This document shows, piece by piece, positions 19,516-28,360 of a DNA stretch of 53,818 nt. The notes under the pieces are model-generated. The model made no database searches, was not told where the DNA came from, and worked only from the letters and a program-made list of their open reading frames with translations. Position 1 is the stretch's first letter, and each line of letters starts with the position of its first letter. Source of the DNA: an uncultured Pelagibacteraceae bacterium (lineage in GTDB: Bacteria; Pseudomonadota; Alphaproteobacteria; Pelagibacterales; Pelagibacteraceae); the NCBI GenBank assembly GCA_902554745.1, contig CACDQA010000004.1, forward strand, positions 1-53,818, written 5' to 3'. A program made the position numbers and the translations under genes.

Positions 19516-20067
19516 ATGTTTGATGAAAAATCTTACAGTCTCAAAATGGATAAAGCAATTGAAGTATTCTCCAGAGAAATATCTTCGTTGAGAACTGGAA
19601 GAGCTAATGCCTCAATGTTGGACCTAATTAAAGTTGATGTCTATGGACAACAAATGCCAATTAATCAAATAGGAAGTATTACAACACCAGAGCCTAGAAT
19701 GATAAATATTCAGGTATGGGATGCCAACAATGTTTCGCTAGTAGATGCTGCTATTAAAAAATCTGATTTAGGATTAAATCCTCAAATAGATGGTCAGTTA
19801 ATACGCTTACCAATACCAGAACTCAATGAAGAGAGGCGTAATGAATTAAAAAAATTAATTAAATCTATTGGAGAAAAATGCAAAGTATCAATACGAAACA
19901 TAAGACGAGATGCAAATGAAGAATTAAAAAAATTACTAAAATCAAAAGAAATTAGTGAAGATGATGAAAAAATTTTAGAAAAAAATATTCAGTTAATTAC
20001 AGACAATCATATAAAAATTGTTGACGAAAAAATTTCTGCAAAAGAAAAAGAAATAATGACAATATGA
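19516..20067 (+). CDS. frr: Ribosome recycling factor
   Basis: Splits post-termination ribosomes together with EF-G. The 183-residue protein has the expected three-helix bundle with an inserted small domain: SLRTGRANASMLDLIKVDVYG, QIGSITTPEPRM and the helix IPELNEERRNELKKLIK, followed by VSIRNIRRDANEELKKL. The length matches the family closely. The ATG abuts the tsf stop (0-base gap), and the stop overlaps uppS by 4 bases. No anomaly was seen in the protein itself. Confidence 0.98.
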   Translation: MFDEKSYSLKMDKAIEVFSREISSLRTGRANASMLDLIKVDVYGQQMPINQIGSITTPEPRMINIQVWDANNVSLVDAAIKKSDLGLNPQIDGQLIRLPIPELNEERRNELKKLIKSIGEKCKVSIRNIRRDANEELKKLLKSKEISEDDEKILEKNIQLITDNHIKIVDEKISAKEKEIMTI

Positions 20068-20738
20068 ATTCTCTTAATCATGTAGCCATTATTATGGATG
20101 GTAATGGGAGATGGGGAATAAAACATTATAATTCAAGAAACAAAGGTCATAGAGCAGGATTAGAGGTAGTAGAAAAGATTATTAATGTATCTTTAAAAAA
20201 AAAAATTTCTTATCTAACATTATACGCATTCTCAACAGAAAATTGGAAAAGGCCAAAAAAAGAAATTAATTATTTATTTAAATTATTGGAAACATTTTTA
20301 AAAAATCAAATTTCAGATTTAGAAAAAAAAAATATTAAACTTAAAATTATAGGAAAAAAAAAATTAACACCAAAATTAAACAAATTGATTTTGCTCTCAG
20401 AAAAAAAAACAGAAAATAATTCTTCTCTGCAAATTAATCTTGCTCTGAATTATGGATCAAAAAGTGAAATAATTCATACTATTAAATACTTAAACAAAAA
20501 AAATAAGATAATTAGCGAAAAAAATATTTCAAATAATCTTTACACAAAAAAAATTCCAGATCCAGAAATATTAATAAGAACAGGCAATACTAAAAGATTG
20601 AGTAATTTTTTATTGTGGCAATTAGCTTATACAGAGATTTTTTTTGAAAAAAAATTATGGCCTGATTTTAATGAAAAAGATTTTAATAAAATTATAAATA
20701 AATTTTTAAATTTAAAAAGGAATTTTGGCTCCATATGA
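20064..20738 (+). CDS. uppS: Isoprenyl transferase (undecaprenyl diphosphate synthase)
   Basis: Cis-prenyltransferase that builds the lipid carrier used for peptidoglycan and O-antigen precursors. The signature HVAIIMDGNGRWG (catalytic aspartate, phosphate-binding residues) opens the protein, followed by NKGHRAGLEVVEKI, YLTLYAFSTENWKRP and the C-terminal PDPEILIRTGNTKRLSNFLLW block that binds IPP. At 224 residues it is slightly shorter than E. coli UppS (253), as is common in compact genomes. It overlaps frr by 4 bases and cdsA by 4 bases. Confidence 0.97.
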   Translation: MNSLNHVAIIMDGNGRWGIKHYNSRNKGHRAGLEVVEKIINVSLKKKISYLTLYAFSTENWKRPKKEINYLFKLLETFLKNQISDLEKKNIKLKIIGKKKLTPKLNKLILLSEKKTENNSSLQINLALNYGSKSEIIHTIKYLNKKNKIISEKNISNNLYTKKIPDPEILIRTGNTKRLSNFLLWQLAYTEIFFEKKLWPDFNEKDFNKIINKFLNLKRNFGSI

Positions 20739-21391
20739 TAAGCGAACCAATAAAAAGAATAATTAGTTCAATTATTTTGATACCTATAATATTTTATATA
20801 ATAATTAAAGGGTCTTATCTGTTTAATTTATTAATAATATTTGCTCTTATCGTAAGTTTATATGAGTGGTATAAAATGACCAAAAAAAAAAAATATAATC
20901 TGTTTGGTTATTTTTTTATATTAGTTGCTTTCTTTTCTGCATTTCAAATTAGAAATAATAATGATGAAAATGGCTTATCAACTTTTTTCTTTATCATTTT
21001 AATATGCATATCATCCGATATTGGAGGATATATATTTGGAAAATTATTCAAAGGCCCAAAATTAACAAAAATAAGTCCTAATAAAACATATTCTGGCGTT
21101 GTGGGTGCTTATGTTTTATCATTAATAATTATATTTATTTTTTACAATTATTCTAATATTTCTTTTCTAGTTAAAAACAATTTAGGTTCATCACAAATAT
21201 TTTTAATTTTAATAATTTCTACAGTAAGTCAGTTAGGAGATATATTAATTTCATTGTGTAAAAGATTATCTAATTTGAAAAATTCTGGTAATTTAATACC
21301 GGGACATGGTGGCATTTTGGATCGTATTGATGGAATGATTTTTGCTTTTACTTTTTGTTACTTCGTTCAATTTTATATTAAAATAATATGA
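20735..21391 (+). CDS. cdsA: Phosphatidate cytidylyltransferase
   Basis: Makes CDP-diacylglycerol from phosphatidate and CTP, the branch point of phospholipid synthesis, in the inner membrane. The protein is 218 residues with multiple hydrophobic helices. The catalytic region SDIGGYIFGKLFKGPKLTKISPNKTYSG and the C-terminal signature IPGHGGILDRIDGM are intact. It is shorter than E. coli CdsA (about 285) because the N-terminal helices are reduced. The start ATG is within the uppS stop region and the stop overlaps dxr by 4 bases. Confidence 0.96.
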   Translation: MISEPIKRIISSIILIPIIFYIIIKGSYLFNLLIIFALIVSLYEWYKMTKKKKYNLFGYFFILVAFFSAFQIRNNNDENGLSTFFFIILICISSDIGGYIFGKLFKGPKLTKISPNKTYSGVVGAYVLSLIIIFIFYNYSNISFLVKNNLGSSQIFLILIISTVSQLGDILISLCKRLSNLKNSGNLIPGHGGILDRIDGMIFAFTFCYFVQFYIKII

Positions 21392-22551
21392 AAAAACAAA
21401 TTGCAATATTAGGTTCTACAGGATCAATTGGAAAAACTTTAATTAAAATTATCAATAGTGATAAAAAAAATTTTGAAATTAAACTTTTATCAGCAAAAAA
21501 AAATTATAAAGAATTATTAAAGCAGGCAAAACTTTTGAAAGTAAAAAATTTGATTATTTCAGATATTCAAAGCTATAATAAATTAAAAAAAAAATTAAAT
21601 AAAAGTGATGTTAAAATTTTTAATAATTACGATAATTTAAAAAAAATATTTCCATCAAAGATAGATTATACAATGTCAGCTATTTCTGGATTGGAAGGTT
21701 TGTATCCAACCAAACAAATAATTAAACATACAAAATTAATAGCTATAGCAAATAAAGAGTCAATAATTTGTGCTTGGGATATACTTAAAAAAATTTTACA
21801 AAAAAATAAAACAAAATTTATTCCAGTGGACTCAGAGCATTTTTCATTATGGTTTGCTTTAAAAGGGATTAGTCCATCAAATGTCAGAAAAATTTATATA
21901 ACAGCTTCAGGAGGCCCATTTGCAAATTATCCAATAAATAAATTGAAGAAAGTAAAAATTTCTGAGGCTCTTAATCATCCAAATTGGAAAATGGGTAAAA
22001 AAATATCAATAGACTCAGCAACAATGATGAATAAGGTTTTTGAAATTATTGAAGCTAAAAATCTTTTCAATATAAACTATAAAAAATTATCAATTTTAAT
22101 TCATCCAAAATCTTATATTCATGCAATTGTTCAGTTCAATAGTGGTTTAACAAAAATAATTGCTCACGATACTGATATGAAATTTCCGATTTTTAATACA
22201 ATTTACCCAGATCTAAATAAAACTATTAAATTTAAAGACCTGGACATAGCAAAATTGAATTCATTAAATTTAAAAAAAGTTAATGATGACAGATTTCCCT
22301 CTGTTAAAATTATAAAACTTTTATCAAACAACTTAACTTTATTTAATACGGTTATAGTTTCTGCTAATGATAGCTTAGTAAACCTTTATTTAAAAAAGAA
22401 AATTAATTTTACTGAGATACAAAATAAATTATTTAAAATAATAAAATCTAGTCAATTTATCAAATATAAAAGAATTAAGCCAAAAAATATTAATGAAATA
22501 CTGAAACTAAATTATTATGTAAGTTCAAAAATTAACTCAATGAGTATATAA
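21388..22551 (+). CDS. dxr: 1-deoxy-D-xylulose 5-phosphate reductoisomerase
   Basis: Converts DXP to 2-C-methyl-D-erythritol 4-phosphate with NADPH, the first committed step of the MEP isoprenoid pathway. The Rossmann motif AILGSTGSIGKTLI is at the N-terminus; ANKESIICAW, the metal site PVDSEHFSLW, the TASGGPF loop, and HPNWKMGKKISIDSATMMNK are all conserved. It has 387 residues, the normal length. Placement with uppS and cdsA joins precursor supply to lipid carrier synthesis. There are only 8 bases before bamA; the protease gene rseP, often found between them, is absent. Confidence 0.98.
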   Translation: MKKQIAILGSTGSIGKTLIKIINSDKKNFEIKLLSAKKNYKELLKQAKLLKVKNLIISDIQSYNKLKKKLNKSDVKIFNNYDNLKKIFPSKIDYTMSAISGLEGLYPTKQIIKHTKLIAIANKESIICAWDILKKILQKNKTKFIPVDSEHFSLWFALKGISPSNVRKIYITASGGPFANYPINKLKKVKISEALNHPNWKMGKKISIDSATMMNKVFEIIEAKNLFNINYKKLSILIHPKSYIHAIVQFNSGLTKIIAHDTDMKFPIFNTIYPDLNKTIKFKDLDIAKLNSLNLKKVNDDRFPSVKIIKLLSNNLTLFNTVIVSANDSLVNLYLKKKINFTEIQNKLFKIIKSSQFIKYKRIKPKNINEILKLNYYVSSKINSMSI

Positions 22552-22559
22552 AAGCACAA

Positions 22560-24806
22560 ATGAATAAAAAAATTTATACTATTATTTCCTATCTAATATT
22601 TTTGTGTTTAATCACTACTAATGTGTTCGCAACTACTCTTAAAAAAATTATTATAAATGGGAATGACAGAATATCAGACGAGACGATCAAAATGTTTTCA
22701 ACTGTTAAAAAAGGTCAAAATATATCTGATTTAAATTTAAATATAATTTTAAAAGATCTTTATGAAACTAACTTTTTTAAAAATGTGTCAGTTGAAATAA
22801 ATGAAAATCAATTAATTATAAATGTAGTCGAATTACCAATTATTCAAAATGTTTCATACGAGGGAATAAAGTCAAATAAATTAAAAAAAAAAATTCTAAG
22901 TAACCTAAATTTAAAATCTAAATCATCTTACAACGAGCTATTATTAAAAAACGATAAAGAAAAAATTTTATCCTCATTAAGAAATGAAGGTTATTATTTC
23001 TCTGAAATTCAGGTATTGGTTGAAGAATTGTCTGAAAATAAAGTCGATATAAAATATGAAATAATTTTAGGAAATAAATCAAAAATAAAAAAAATAAAAT
23101 TTATAGGCAATAAAGTATTTAAGGATGGTAAATTAAAGAGTTTAATTGTAAGTGAGGAATATAAATTTTGGAAATTTATTTCAGGTAAAAAATTTCTTAA
23201 CGAAAATATCATCGATCTAGACAAAAGATTACTCAGAAACTATTATTTAAATAAAGGTTATTATAATGTAATAATCAATGCTTCTTACGCAAGATTTATT
23301 AATGAAGATGAATTTGAATTAATTTTTAATATTGATGCTAAAAATAAAGTTTATTTTAATAAAATAGATTTAAATTTACCAAACGATTTTGAAACATCAA
23401 ACTTTGAAAATTTATTTGAATTTTTTTCAACTTTGCAGGGAGAGCCTTATTCTTTAAATATAATTGATGATATATTAGACGAAGTCGATGCTATTGTACT
23501 TAATGATGAATTTAGAAGTGTAGACATTGATGTTAATGAAAATATAGATTCAGATAAGATTAATATTACTTTTTCAATAAATGAATCACCAAGTTATGTT
23601 GTAGAGAAAATCAACATTTTTGGTAATAATGTTACAAGAGAAAATGTAATAAGAAATCAATTGGAAATCGATGAAGGCGATTACTTCAATAAAATTCTAC
23701 ATAAAAAAAGTATTAATAACATTAAAAGTTTAAATTTTTTTAAATCTGTTAATTCAGATGTTGTAGATGGCAAGGATCAAAATAGTAAAATCATAAATTT
23801 TTCAGTTGAGGAAAAACCTACAGGTGAAATTTCAGCAGGTGCTGGTGCAGGAACTAATGGTGGTACAATAATGTTTGGCTTAAAAGAAAACAATTATCTA
23901 GGAAAAGGTTTATCTTTAAACACAAATATAGTTGTAAACTCAGAGACAGTGAAAGGTCTCTTTAGTGTCTATAATCCAAATTATAGAAACTCAGATAAAT
24001 CAGTTTATACAAGCTTAGAAGCGACAGAAACAGATAGACTTGCAGCTTTCGGATACAAAACAAATAAAACTGGAATTAAATTGGGGACTAATTTTGAATA
24101 TTTAAGAGACTTCAAAATTGGTTTATCAACAAATACTCTATATGAGAAGATTGAAACCGACTCAACTGCTTCTAAACTTCAAAAAAAACAAGAAGGAAAT
24201 TACTTTGATACGTTTTTAGGTTTTGATATTGATTATGATAAAAGAAATCAAAAATATCAAACATCTGATGGATTTCGCTCAATGTACTCAGTTGAATTAC
24301 CGATTGTTAGCAAAACAAATACTTTAACAAATACTTATAATTACAAATATTTTACCGAATTATATGAAAATAATTTGACTAATTTTTCTTTGTATTTGCA
24401 ATCAGCAACATCTTTAAGTTCGGATGATATTAAACTTACTGAAAGATTATTTGTACCATCAAGAAAATTAAGAGGTTTTGAAAGAGGTAAAATTGGACCA
24501 AAAGATGGTGATGATTTTGTTGGAGGAAATTATTTATCTGCAATTAATTTTTCTACAACAGTTCCACAATTATTAGAGAATGCTCAAGATATGGATTTAT
24601 TGTTATTTTTTGATGCTGCCAATATCTGGGGCATTGATTATGATGATTCTCTCGATGATGGAAGTAAAATTAGAAGTTCTATAGGTATAGGTCTTGACTG
24701 GAATACAGCAATAGGGCCCATGACTTTTACATTATCAGAAGCACTAACAAAATCTTCAACAGATGTAACAGAATCTTTTAGATTTAATATAGGTACAACA
24801 TTTTAA
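22560..24806 (+). CDS. bamA: Outer membrane protein assembly factor BamA
   Basis: Central component of the BAM complex that inserts beta-barrel proteins in the outer membrane. A signal peptide is evident (residues 1-25, ending VFA before TTLKK). Successive POTRA domains fill roughly residues 26-415, and the C-terminal Omp85 barrel begins near GEISAGAGAGTNGG and ends in a terminal phenylalanine. The RLFVPSRKLRGFERGKIGP segment carries the conserved barrel-lumen loop motif (LRGF). Length (748) is typical. It is followed directly by a Skp-like chaperone gene, so chaperone and insertase are made together. Confidence 0.97.
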   Translation: MNKKIYTIISYLIFLCLITTNVFATTLKKIIINGNDRISDETIKMFSTVKKGQNISDLNLNIILKDLYETNFFKNVSVEINENQLIINVVELPIIQNVSYEGIKSNKLKKKILSNLNLKSKSSYNELLLKNDKEKILSSLRNEGYYFSEIQVLVEELSENKVDIKYEIILGNKSKIKKIKFIGNKVFKDGKLKSLIVSEEYKFWKFISGKKFLNENIIDLDKRLLRNYYLNKGYYNVIINASYARFINEDEFELIFNIDAKNKVYFNKIDLNLPNDFETSNFENLFEFFSTLQGEPYSLNIIDDILDEVDAIVLNDEFRSVDIDVNENIDSDKINITFSINESPSYVVEKINIFGNNVTRENVIRNQLEIDEGDYFNKILHKKSINNIKSLNFFKSVNSDVVDGKDQNSKIINFSVEEKPTGEISAGAGAGTNGGTIMFGLKENNYLGKGLSLNTNIVVNSETVKGLFSVYNPNYRNSDKSVYTSLEATETDRLAAFGYKTNKTGIKLGTNFEYLRDFKIGLSTNTLYEKIETDSTASKLQKKQEGNYFDTFLGFDIDYDKRNQKYQTSDGFRSMYSVELPIVSKTNTLTNTYNYKYFTELYENNLTNFSLYLQSATSLSSDDIKLTERLFVPSRKLRGFERGKIGPKDGDDFVGGNYLSAINFSTTVPQLLENAQDMDLLLFFDAANIWGIDYDDSLDDGSKIRSSIGIGLDWNTAIGPMTFTLSEALTKSSTDVTESFRFNIGTTF

Positions 24807-25316
24807 ATGTATAAAAAATTTCTTATAATTTTTTTTTTATTATTTTCACACATAAATTTTTCATATTCTGATGATAAAGTTTTTTATATTGATTTAGATG
24901 AGATTATTGCAAAAAGTGCTTTAGGCATGTCAGTTGTTTCTGAACTAAATAAAATAAACGAAAATAATATTAAATCGCTTAAATTAAAAGAAGACGAAAT
25001 AAAAAAAATCGAAAATGAACTTAAAACAAAAAAAAATATATTAAACAAAGAAGAGTTTAGTAAAGAAGTGAATATTTTTAATAAAAAAATAAGTAATTTT
25101 AAATCAGAAAAAGATAATTTGTTGAATAACTTTAAAAAAATACAAAATGAAAAAATTAAAAATTTTTTTATCGAAATAAATCCAATAATTCAACAATACA
25201 TGGAAGAAAATAAAATAAATATTCTTTTAGATAGAAAATATGTTTTTATTGGTAAAGAAAGTAGTGATATTACAAGTGAAATAATTAAATTAATTGATAA
25301 AAATACAAAACAATAA
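24807..25316 (+). CDS. skp: Skp/OmpH-like periplasmic chaperone
   Basis: Holds unfolded outer-membrane proteins during passage across the periplasm. The 169-residue protein has a signal peptide (about residues 1-21) and then the OmpH plan: a short beta element (KVFYIDLDEIIAKSALG), a long Lys/Glu-rich coiled coil (about residues 45-125) and a final strand region (KINILLDRKYVFIG). The family is defined mostly by shape, and the assignment is supported by the position between bamA and the fabZ/lpx genes, the conserved proteobacterial order. The ATG abuts the bamA stop. Confidence 0.9.
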   Translation: MYKKFLIIFFLLFSHINFSYSDDKVFYIDLDEIIAKSALGMSVVSELNKINENNIKSLKLKEDEIKKIENELKTKKNILNKEEFSKEVNIFNKKISNFKSEKDNLLNNFKKIQNEKIKNFFIEINPIIQQYMEENKINILLDRKYVFIGKESSDITSEIIKLIDKNTKQ

Positions 25317-25318
25317 AA

Positions 25319-25762
25319 ATGAAGCTTACAAAAAAAGAAATAATTGATTTACTTCCTCATAGAGAACCAATGTTGTTAATTGATGAGCTTTATGATATTC
25401 AAAAACTTCATTCAGCCACAGCATTAGTAAATGTTAAAAAAGATAGTTTTTTTGTTCAGGGACATTTTCCTGACCAACCAGTAATGCCAGGTGTTTTAAT
25501 TGTAGAGTCTTTCGGCCAAGCAGCGGCAGCTCTTACAGCTCATGGTTTAGATAAATCTACATATGAAAATAAATTAGTTTTCTTAATGGGTGTAGAAAAA
25601 GCTCGTTTTAGAAATCCTGTTATTCCAGATTGTAAACTAATTCTTAAAATTGAAGCTATAAGATCACATGGAAAGGTTTGGAAGTATAAAGGTGAAGCTT
25701 TTGTTGAAGAAAAAAAAATGGCTGATGCTATCTGGTCAGCTACTATTGTAGATAAGAAATAA
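25319..25762 (+). CDS. fabZ: 3-hydroxyacyl-[acyl-carrier-protein] dehydratase FabZ
   Basis: Hot-dog-fold dehydratase of fatty-acid elongation. The LLPHREPMLLIDEL opening, FFVQGHFPDQPVMPGVLIVES (catalytic histidine and, further on, the glutamate in the central helix) and KARFRNPVIPDCKL are characteristic. The length of 147 residues is standard. It precedes lpxD here, whereas many Proteobacteria have lpxD-fabZ-lpxA; fabZ and lpxD compete for 3-hydroxyacyl-ACP, which explains the neighbourhood. A 51-base gap follows. Confidence 0.97.
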   Translation: MKLTKKEIIDLLPHREPMLLIDELYDIQKLHSATALVNVKKDSFFVQGHFPDQPVMPGVLIVESFGQAAAALTAHGLDKSTYENKLVFLMGVEKARFRNPVIPDCKLILKIEAIRSHGKVWKYKGEAFVEEKKMADAIWSATIVDKK

Positions 25763-25813
25763 ATAGCAATAATTATTGATAACTTATTTTAAATTGCTTT
25801 GATAAAAGCAATT

Positions 25814-26794
25814 ATGTCCCATCCTTTTTTTAAAAATCATGGTCCTTTTAAATTATCTGAAATAACCAATTCATTAGATATAAATATTGATAATTCATTC
25901 AATGAAAAAGAAATTTATGATATTAAAGATCTTGTTTCATCTACTAAAAATGACATAACTTTTTTTCATTCAAAAAAATATAAAGATGTTGCAAATAAAA
26001 CTAAAGCTTCATTTTGTTTAACAACAGATGTTTTAAAAACTGAATTACCAGATAATTGTTTAGCTTTAGTCGTTGAAAATGTTTTAGTTTCTACTTCAAA
26101 AATTACATCTATTTTTTATCCAGATTCCATAAATGATAATTTTGATGAGTCTGCAATATCAATTAATGATACTCATTTTAAAGATAAAGTTAGTTTTGGT
26201 AAAAATGTTTTAATTGGAAGCAATGTTTCAATTGGAAATAATTGTAAAATAGGTCATAACACAATTATAGAAAAAAACGTTGTTATAGGTGATAATTGTT
26301 GCATTGGATCGAATAATGTTATTAGAAATACTATCATTAAAAATAATGTAAAAATATTAGATAATTGCATAATTGGTAAACATGGTTTTGGTTTTTTTCC
26401 TGTTAAATACAAAAATATAAGATACCCACATATTGGAACAGTTTTAATTGAGGATAACTGTGAGATTGGATGTGGCGCGACTATAGATAGAGGGTCGATG
26501 TCAAACACTATAATTGGTAAAAATACATATCTAGATAATCAAATACATATAGCTCACAATGTTAAGATTGGTGAAAATTCTATTATAGCAGGTCAAGTGG
26601 GTATAGCTGGGAGTTCCATAATTGGCAATAATGTTAAAATTGGTGGACAAGCTGGAATATCAGGTCATCTTAAAATTGGAGATAATGTAGAAATTGGTGG
26701 AGGTTCTGGAGTAATTAAGGATATTCCAAATAATACAAAAGTAATGGGATATCCAGCAAAAAATATTAGAGAATATTTAAGAGATAATAAATGA
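25814..26794 (+). CDS. lpxD: UDP-3-O-(3-hydroxyacyl)glucosamine N-acyltransferase
   Basis: Third step of lipid A synthesis, N-acylation of UDP-3-O-acylglucosamine. The N-terminal uridine-binding domain (about residues 1-95) is followed by a long left-handed beta helix of hexapeptide repeats with the catalytic region around HGFGFFPVKYKNIRYPHIG and the HIAHNVKIGENSIIAGQ histidine. I prefer the ATG at 25814 (start MSHPFFKNHGPFKL) to the in-frame TTG at 25799, since the residues before it do not fit the family; the protein is then 326 residues. The stop overlaps lpxA by 4 bases. Confidence 0.94.
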   Translation: MSHPFFKNHGPFKLSEITNSLDINIDNSFNEKEIYDIKDLVSSTKNDITFFHSKKYKDVANKTKASFCLTTDVLKTELPDNCLALVVENVLVSTSKITSIFYPDSINDNFDESAISINDTHFKDKVSFGKNVLIGSNVSIGNNCKIGHNTIIEKNVVIGDNCCIGSNNVIRNTIIKNNVKILDNCIIGKHGFGFFPVKYKNIRYPHIGTVLIEDNCEIGCGATIDRGSMSNTIIGKNTYLDNQIHIAHNVKIGENSIIAGQVGIAGSSIIGNNVKIGGQAGISGHLKIGDNVEIGGGSGVIKDIPNNTKVMGYPAKNIREYLRDNK

Positions 26795-27573
26795 TACATA
26801 AAACTGCTATTATTGACTCAAATGCTAAAATTTCAAAAAATGTAAAAATTGGACCTTATACTGTTATTGGTCCAAATGTTGAAATTGACGTAGAAACAGA
26901 AATTCAATCTCATGTTAATATTACAGGGAATACCAAAATTGGGAAAAATAATAAAATATATCCATTTGCCTCAATTGGAAATGATCCACAAGATCTAAAA
27001 TTTAAAGGTGAAGAAACAAAACTAGAAATTGGACATAATAATAAAATTAGAGAATATGTTACAATTAATCCAGGAACAAACGGTGGCGGTGGATTAACAA
27101 AGATTGGAAATAACTGTTTATTCATGGTCTCTGCTCATATTGCACATGATTGTTTTGTTGGAAATAATGTAATTCTAGCTAACAATGTGCCGCTAGGAGG
27201 GCATGCCCACATAGATGATGATGCTATAATTGGGGGTAATTCAGCTGTTCAACAATTTACTAGAGTTGGTAAGTCGGCAATGATAGGCGGGATGTGTGGT
27301 GTAGTAAGAGATATAATTCCATATGGTATAGCACATGGTAATAGGAGCATTTTACAAGGACTGAATTTAATTGGCTTAAGAAGAAAAAATATTCCAAATA
27401 AAGAAATAATGACTTTAAGTGATGCTTACAAAGAAATTTTCAAAAATGATAATTTGACAGAAAATTTAAGCAATTTATCAAATGAATTTAAGGATAATGA
27501 ACTAGTTTCAGAGGTTGTTGGATTTATAGAAAAAGATAAAAAAAGACCGATTTGTACTCCGTTTTCAAAATAA
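26791..27573 (+). CDS. lpxA: UDP-N-acetylglucosamine O-acyltransferase
   Basis: First step of lipid A synthesis, O-acylation of UDP-GlcNAc from 3-hydroxyacyl-ACP. The protein (260 residues) is a left-handed beta helix of I-G-x-x-x-x repeats followed by a C-terminal helical domain. The catalytic histidine lies in FMVSAHIAHDCFVGNNV, followed by ANNVPLGGHAHIDDDAIIGGNSAVQQF and, further on, GLRRKNI typical of LpxA. It starts within the end of lpxD and is followed one base later by lpxI. Confidence 0.97.
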   Translation: MIHKTAIIDSNAKISKNVKIGPYTVIGPNVEIDVETEIQSHVNITGNTKIGKNNKIYPFASIGNDPQDLKFKGEETKLEIGHNNKIREYVTINPGTNGGGGLTKIGNNCLFMVSAHIAHDCFVGNNVILANNVPLGGHAHIDDDAIIGGNSAVQQFTRVGKSAMIGGMCGVVRDIIPYGIAHGNRSILQGLNLIGLRRKNIPNKEIMTLSDAYKEIFKNDNLTENLSNLSNEFKDNELVSEVVGFIEKDKKRPICTPFSK

Positions 27574-27574
27574 G

Positions 27575-28360
27575 ATGATAGGTTTATTTTTAGGTGATAC
27601 TGATTTTTCAGATATAGTTCTTAGTAAAATTAAAAAATTAAAAAAAAAATATTTTATAATTGATTTTTCAAAAAATAATAAATTTCAAAAAGATAAAAAT
27701 TCTTTCAGAATAAGTATTGGAAAATTTGGATCAATTATTAATTTAATTAAACAAAAAAAATGTAAAAAAGTTTTGTTTGCAGGCAAGATTGCTAAACCAA
27801 ATTTTTCTTCTTTAAGATTAGATTTAAAAGGAATTTATTATATGCCTAGTGTAATCAGAGCAGCTAAAATTGGTGATGCTGCTATTATCAAATCAATAAT
27901 AAAAATCTTAAAAAACGAAGAAATTAAAGTGATTAGCTCAATACTCTTTAATCCAGAGCTTTCATTAAAGAAGGGAAATTACAGTAAATTAAAACCCAAC
28001 AAACAAGACATTATTTCTATAAAAAAAGGAAAAGCTTATTTTAACAAAACAAAAAGTTTAGATCATGTCCAAGCTCTAGTGGTTAAAGAAGGTAAAATTT
28101 TAGCTAAAGAAGGAAAAGAAGGGACAAAAAATATGCTTTCAAAATTAAAGAAAAATTCAGATGGAATTTTAATAAAACTTCCAAAAAAGAAACAAGATTT
28201 AAGAATGGATTTACCAACAATTGGTCTACAAACTTTTATAGACATAAAAAAATATGGATTAAGAGGTGTTGTTTTACAATCTAAAAAAAATATTTTTTTA
28301 GATAAAGTTGAATGCATTAAATTTGCTAATAAAAATAAGATTTTTATTAATATTATATGA
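27575..28360 (+). CDS. lpxI: UDP-2,3-diacylglucosamine pyrophosphatase LpxI
   Basis: Hydrolyses UDP-2,3-diacylglucosamine to lipid X; LpxI replaces the unrelated LpxH in most Alphaproteobacteria. The 261-residue protein has the DUF1009 layout: N-terminal half with GKFGSIINLIKQKKCKKVLFAGKI and the C-terminal catalytic half with HVQALVVKEGKILAKEGKEGT and KKKQDLRMDLPTIGLQTF. The position between lpxA and lpxB is the diagnostic alphaproteobacterial context. The sequence is exceptionally lysine-rich. It overlaps lpxB by 4 bases. Confidence 0.93.
   Translation: MIGLFLGDTDFSDIVLSKIKKLKKKYFIIDFSKNNKFQKDKNSFRISIGKFGSIINLIKQKKCKKVLFAGKIAKPNFSSLRLDLKGIYYMPSVIRAAKIGDAAIIKSIIKILKNEEIKVISSILFNPELSLKKGNYSKLKPNKQDIISIKKGKAYFNKTKSLDHVQALVVKEGKILAKEGKEGTKNMLSKLKKNSDGILIKLPKKKQDLRMDLPTIGLQTFIDIKKYGLRGVVLQSKKNIFLDKVECIKFANKNKIFINII

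Noticed and set aside
28070-28140. LpxI possibly inactive because its EGT motif is followed by Lys where I expected Asp
   Set aside because: I am not certain which residue is catalytic, and the C-terminal DLRMDLPTIG motif is intact; not strong enough to claim loss of function.
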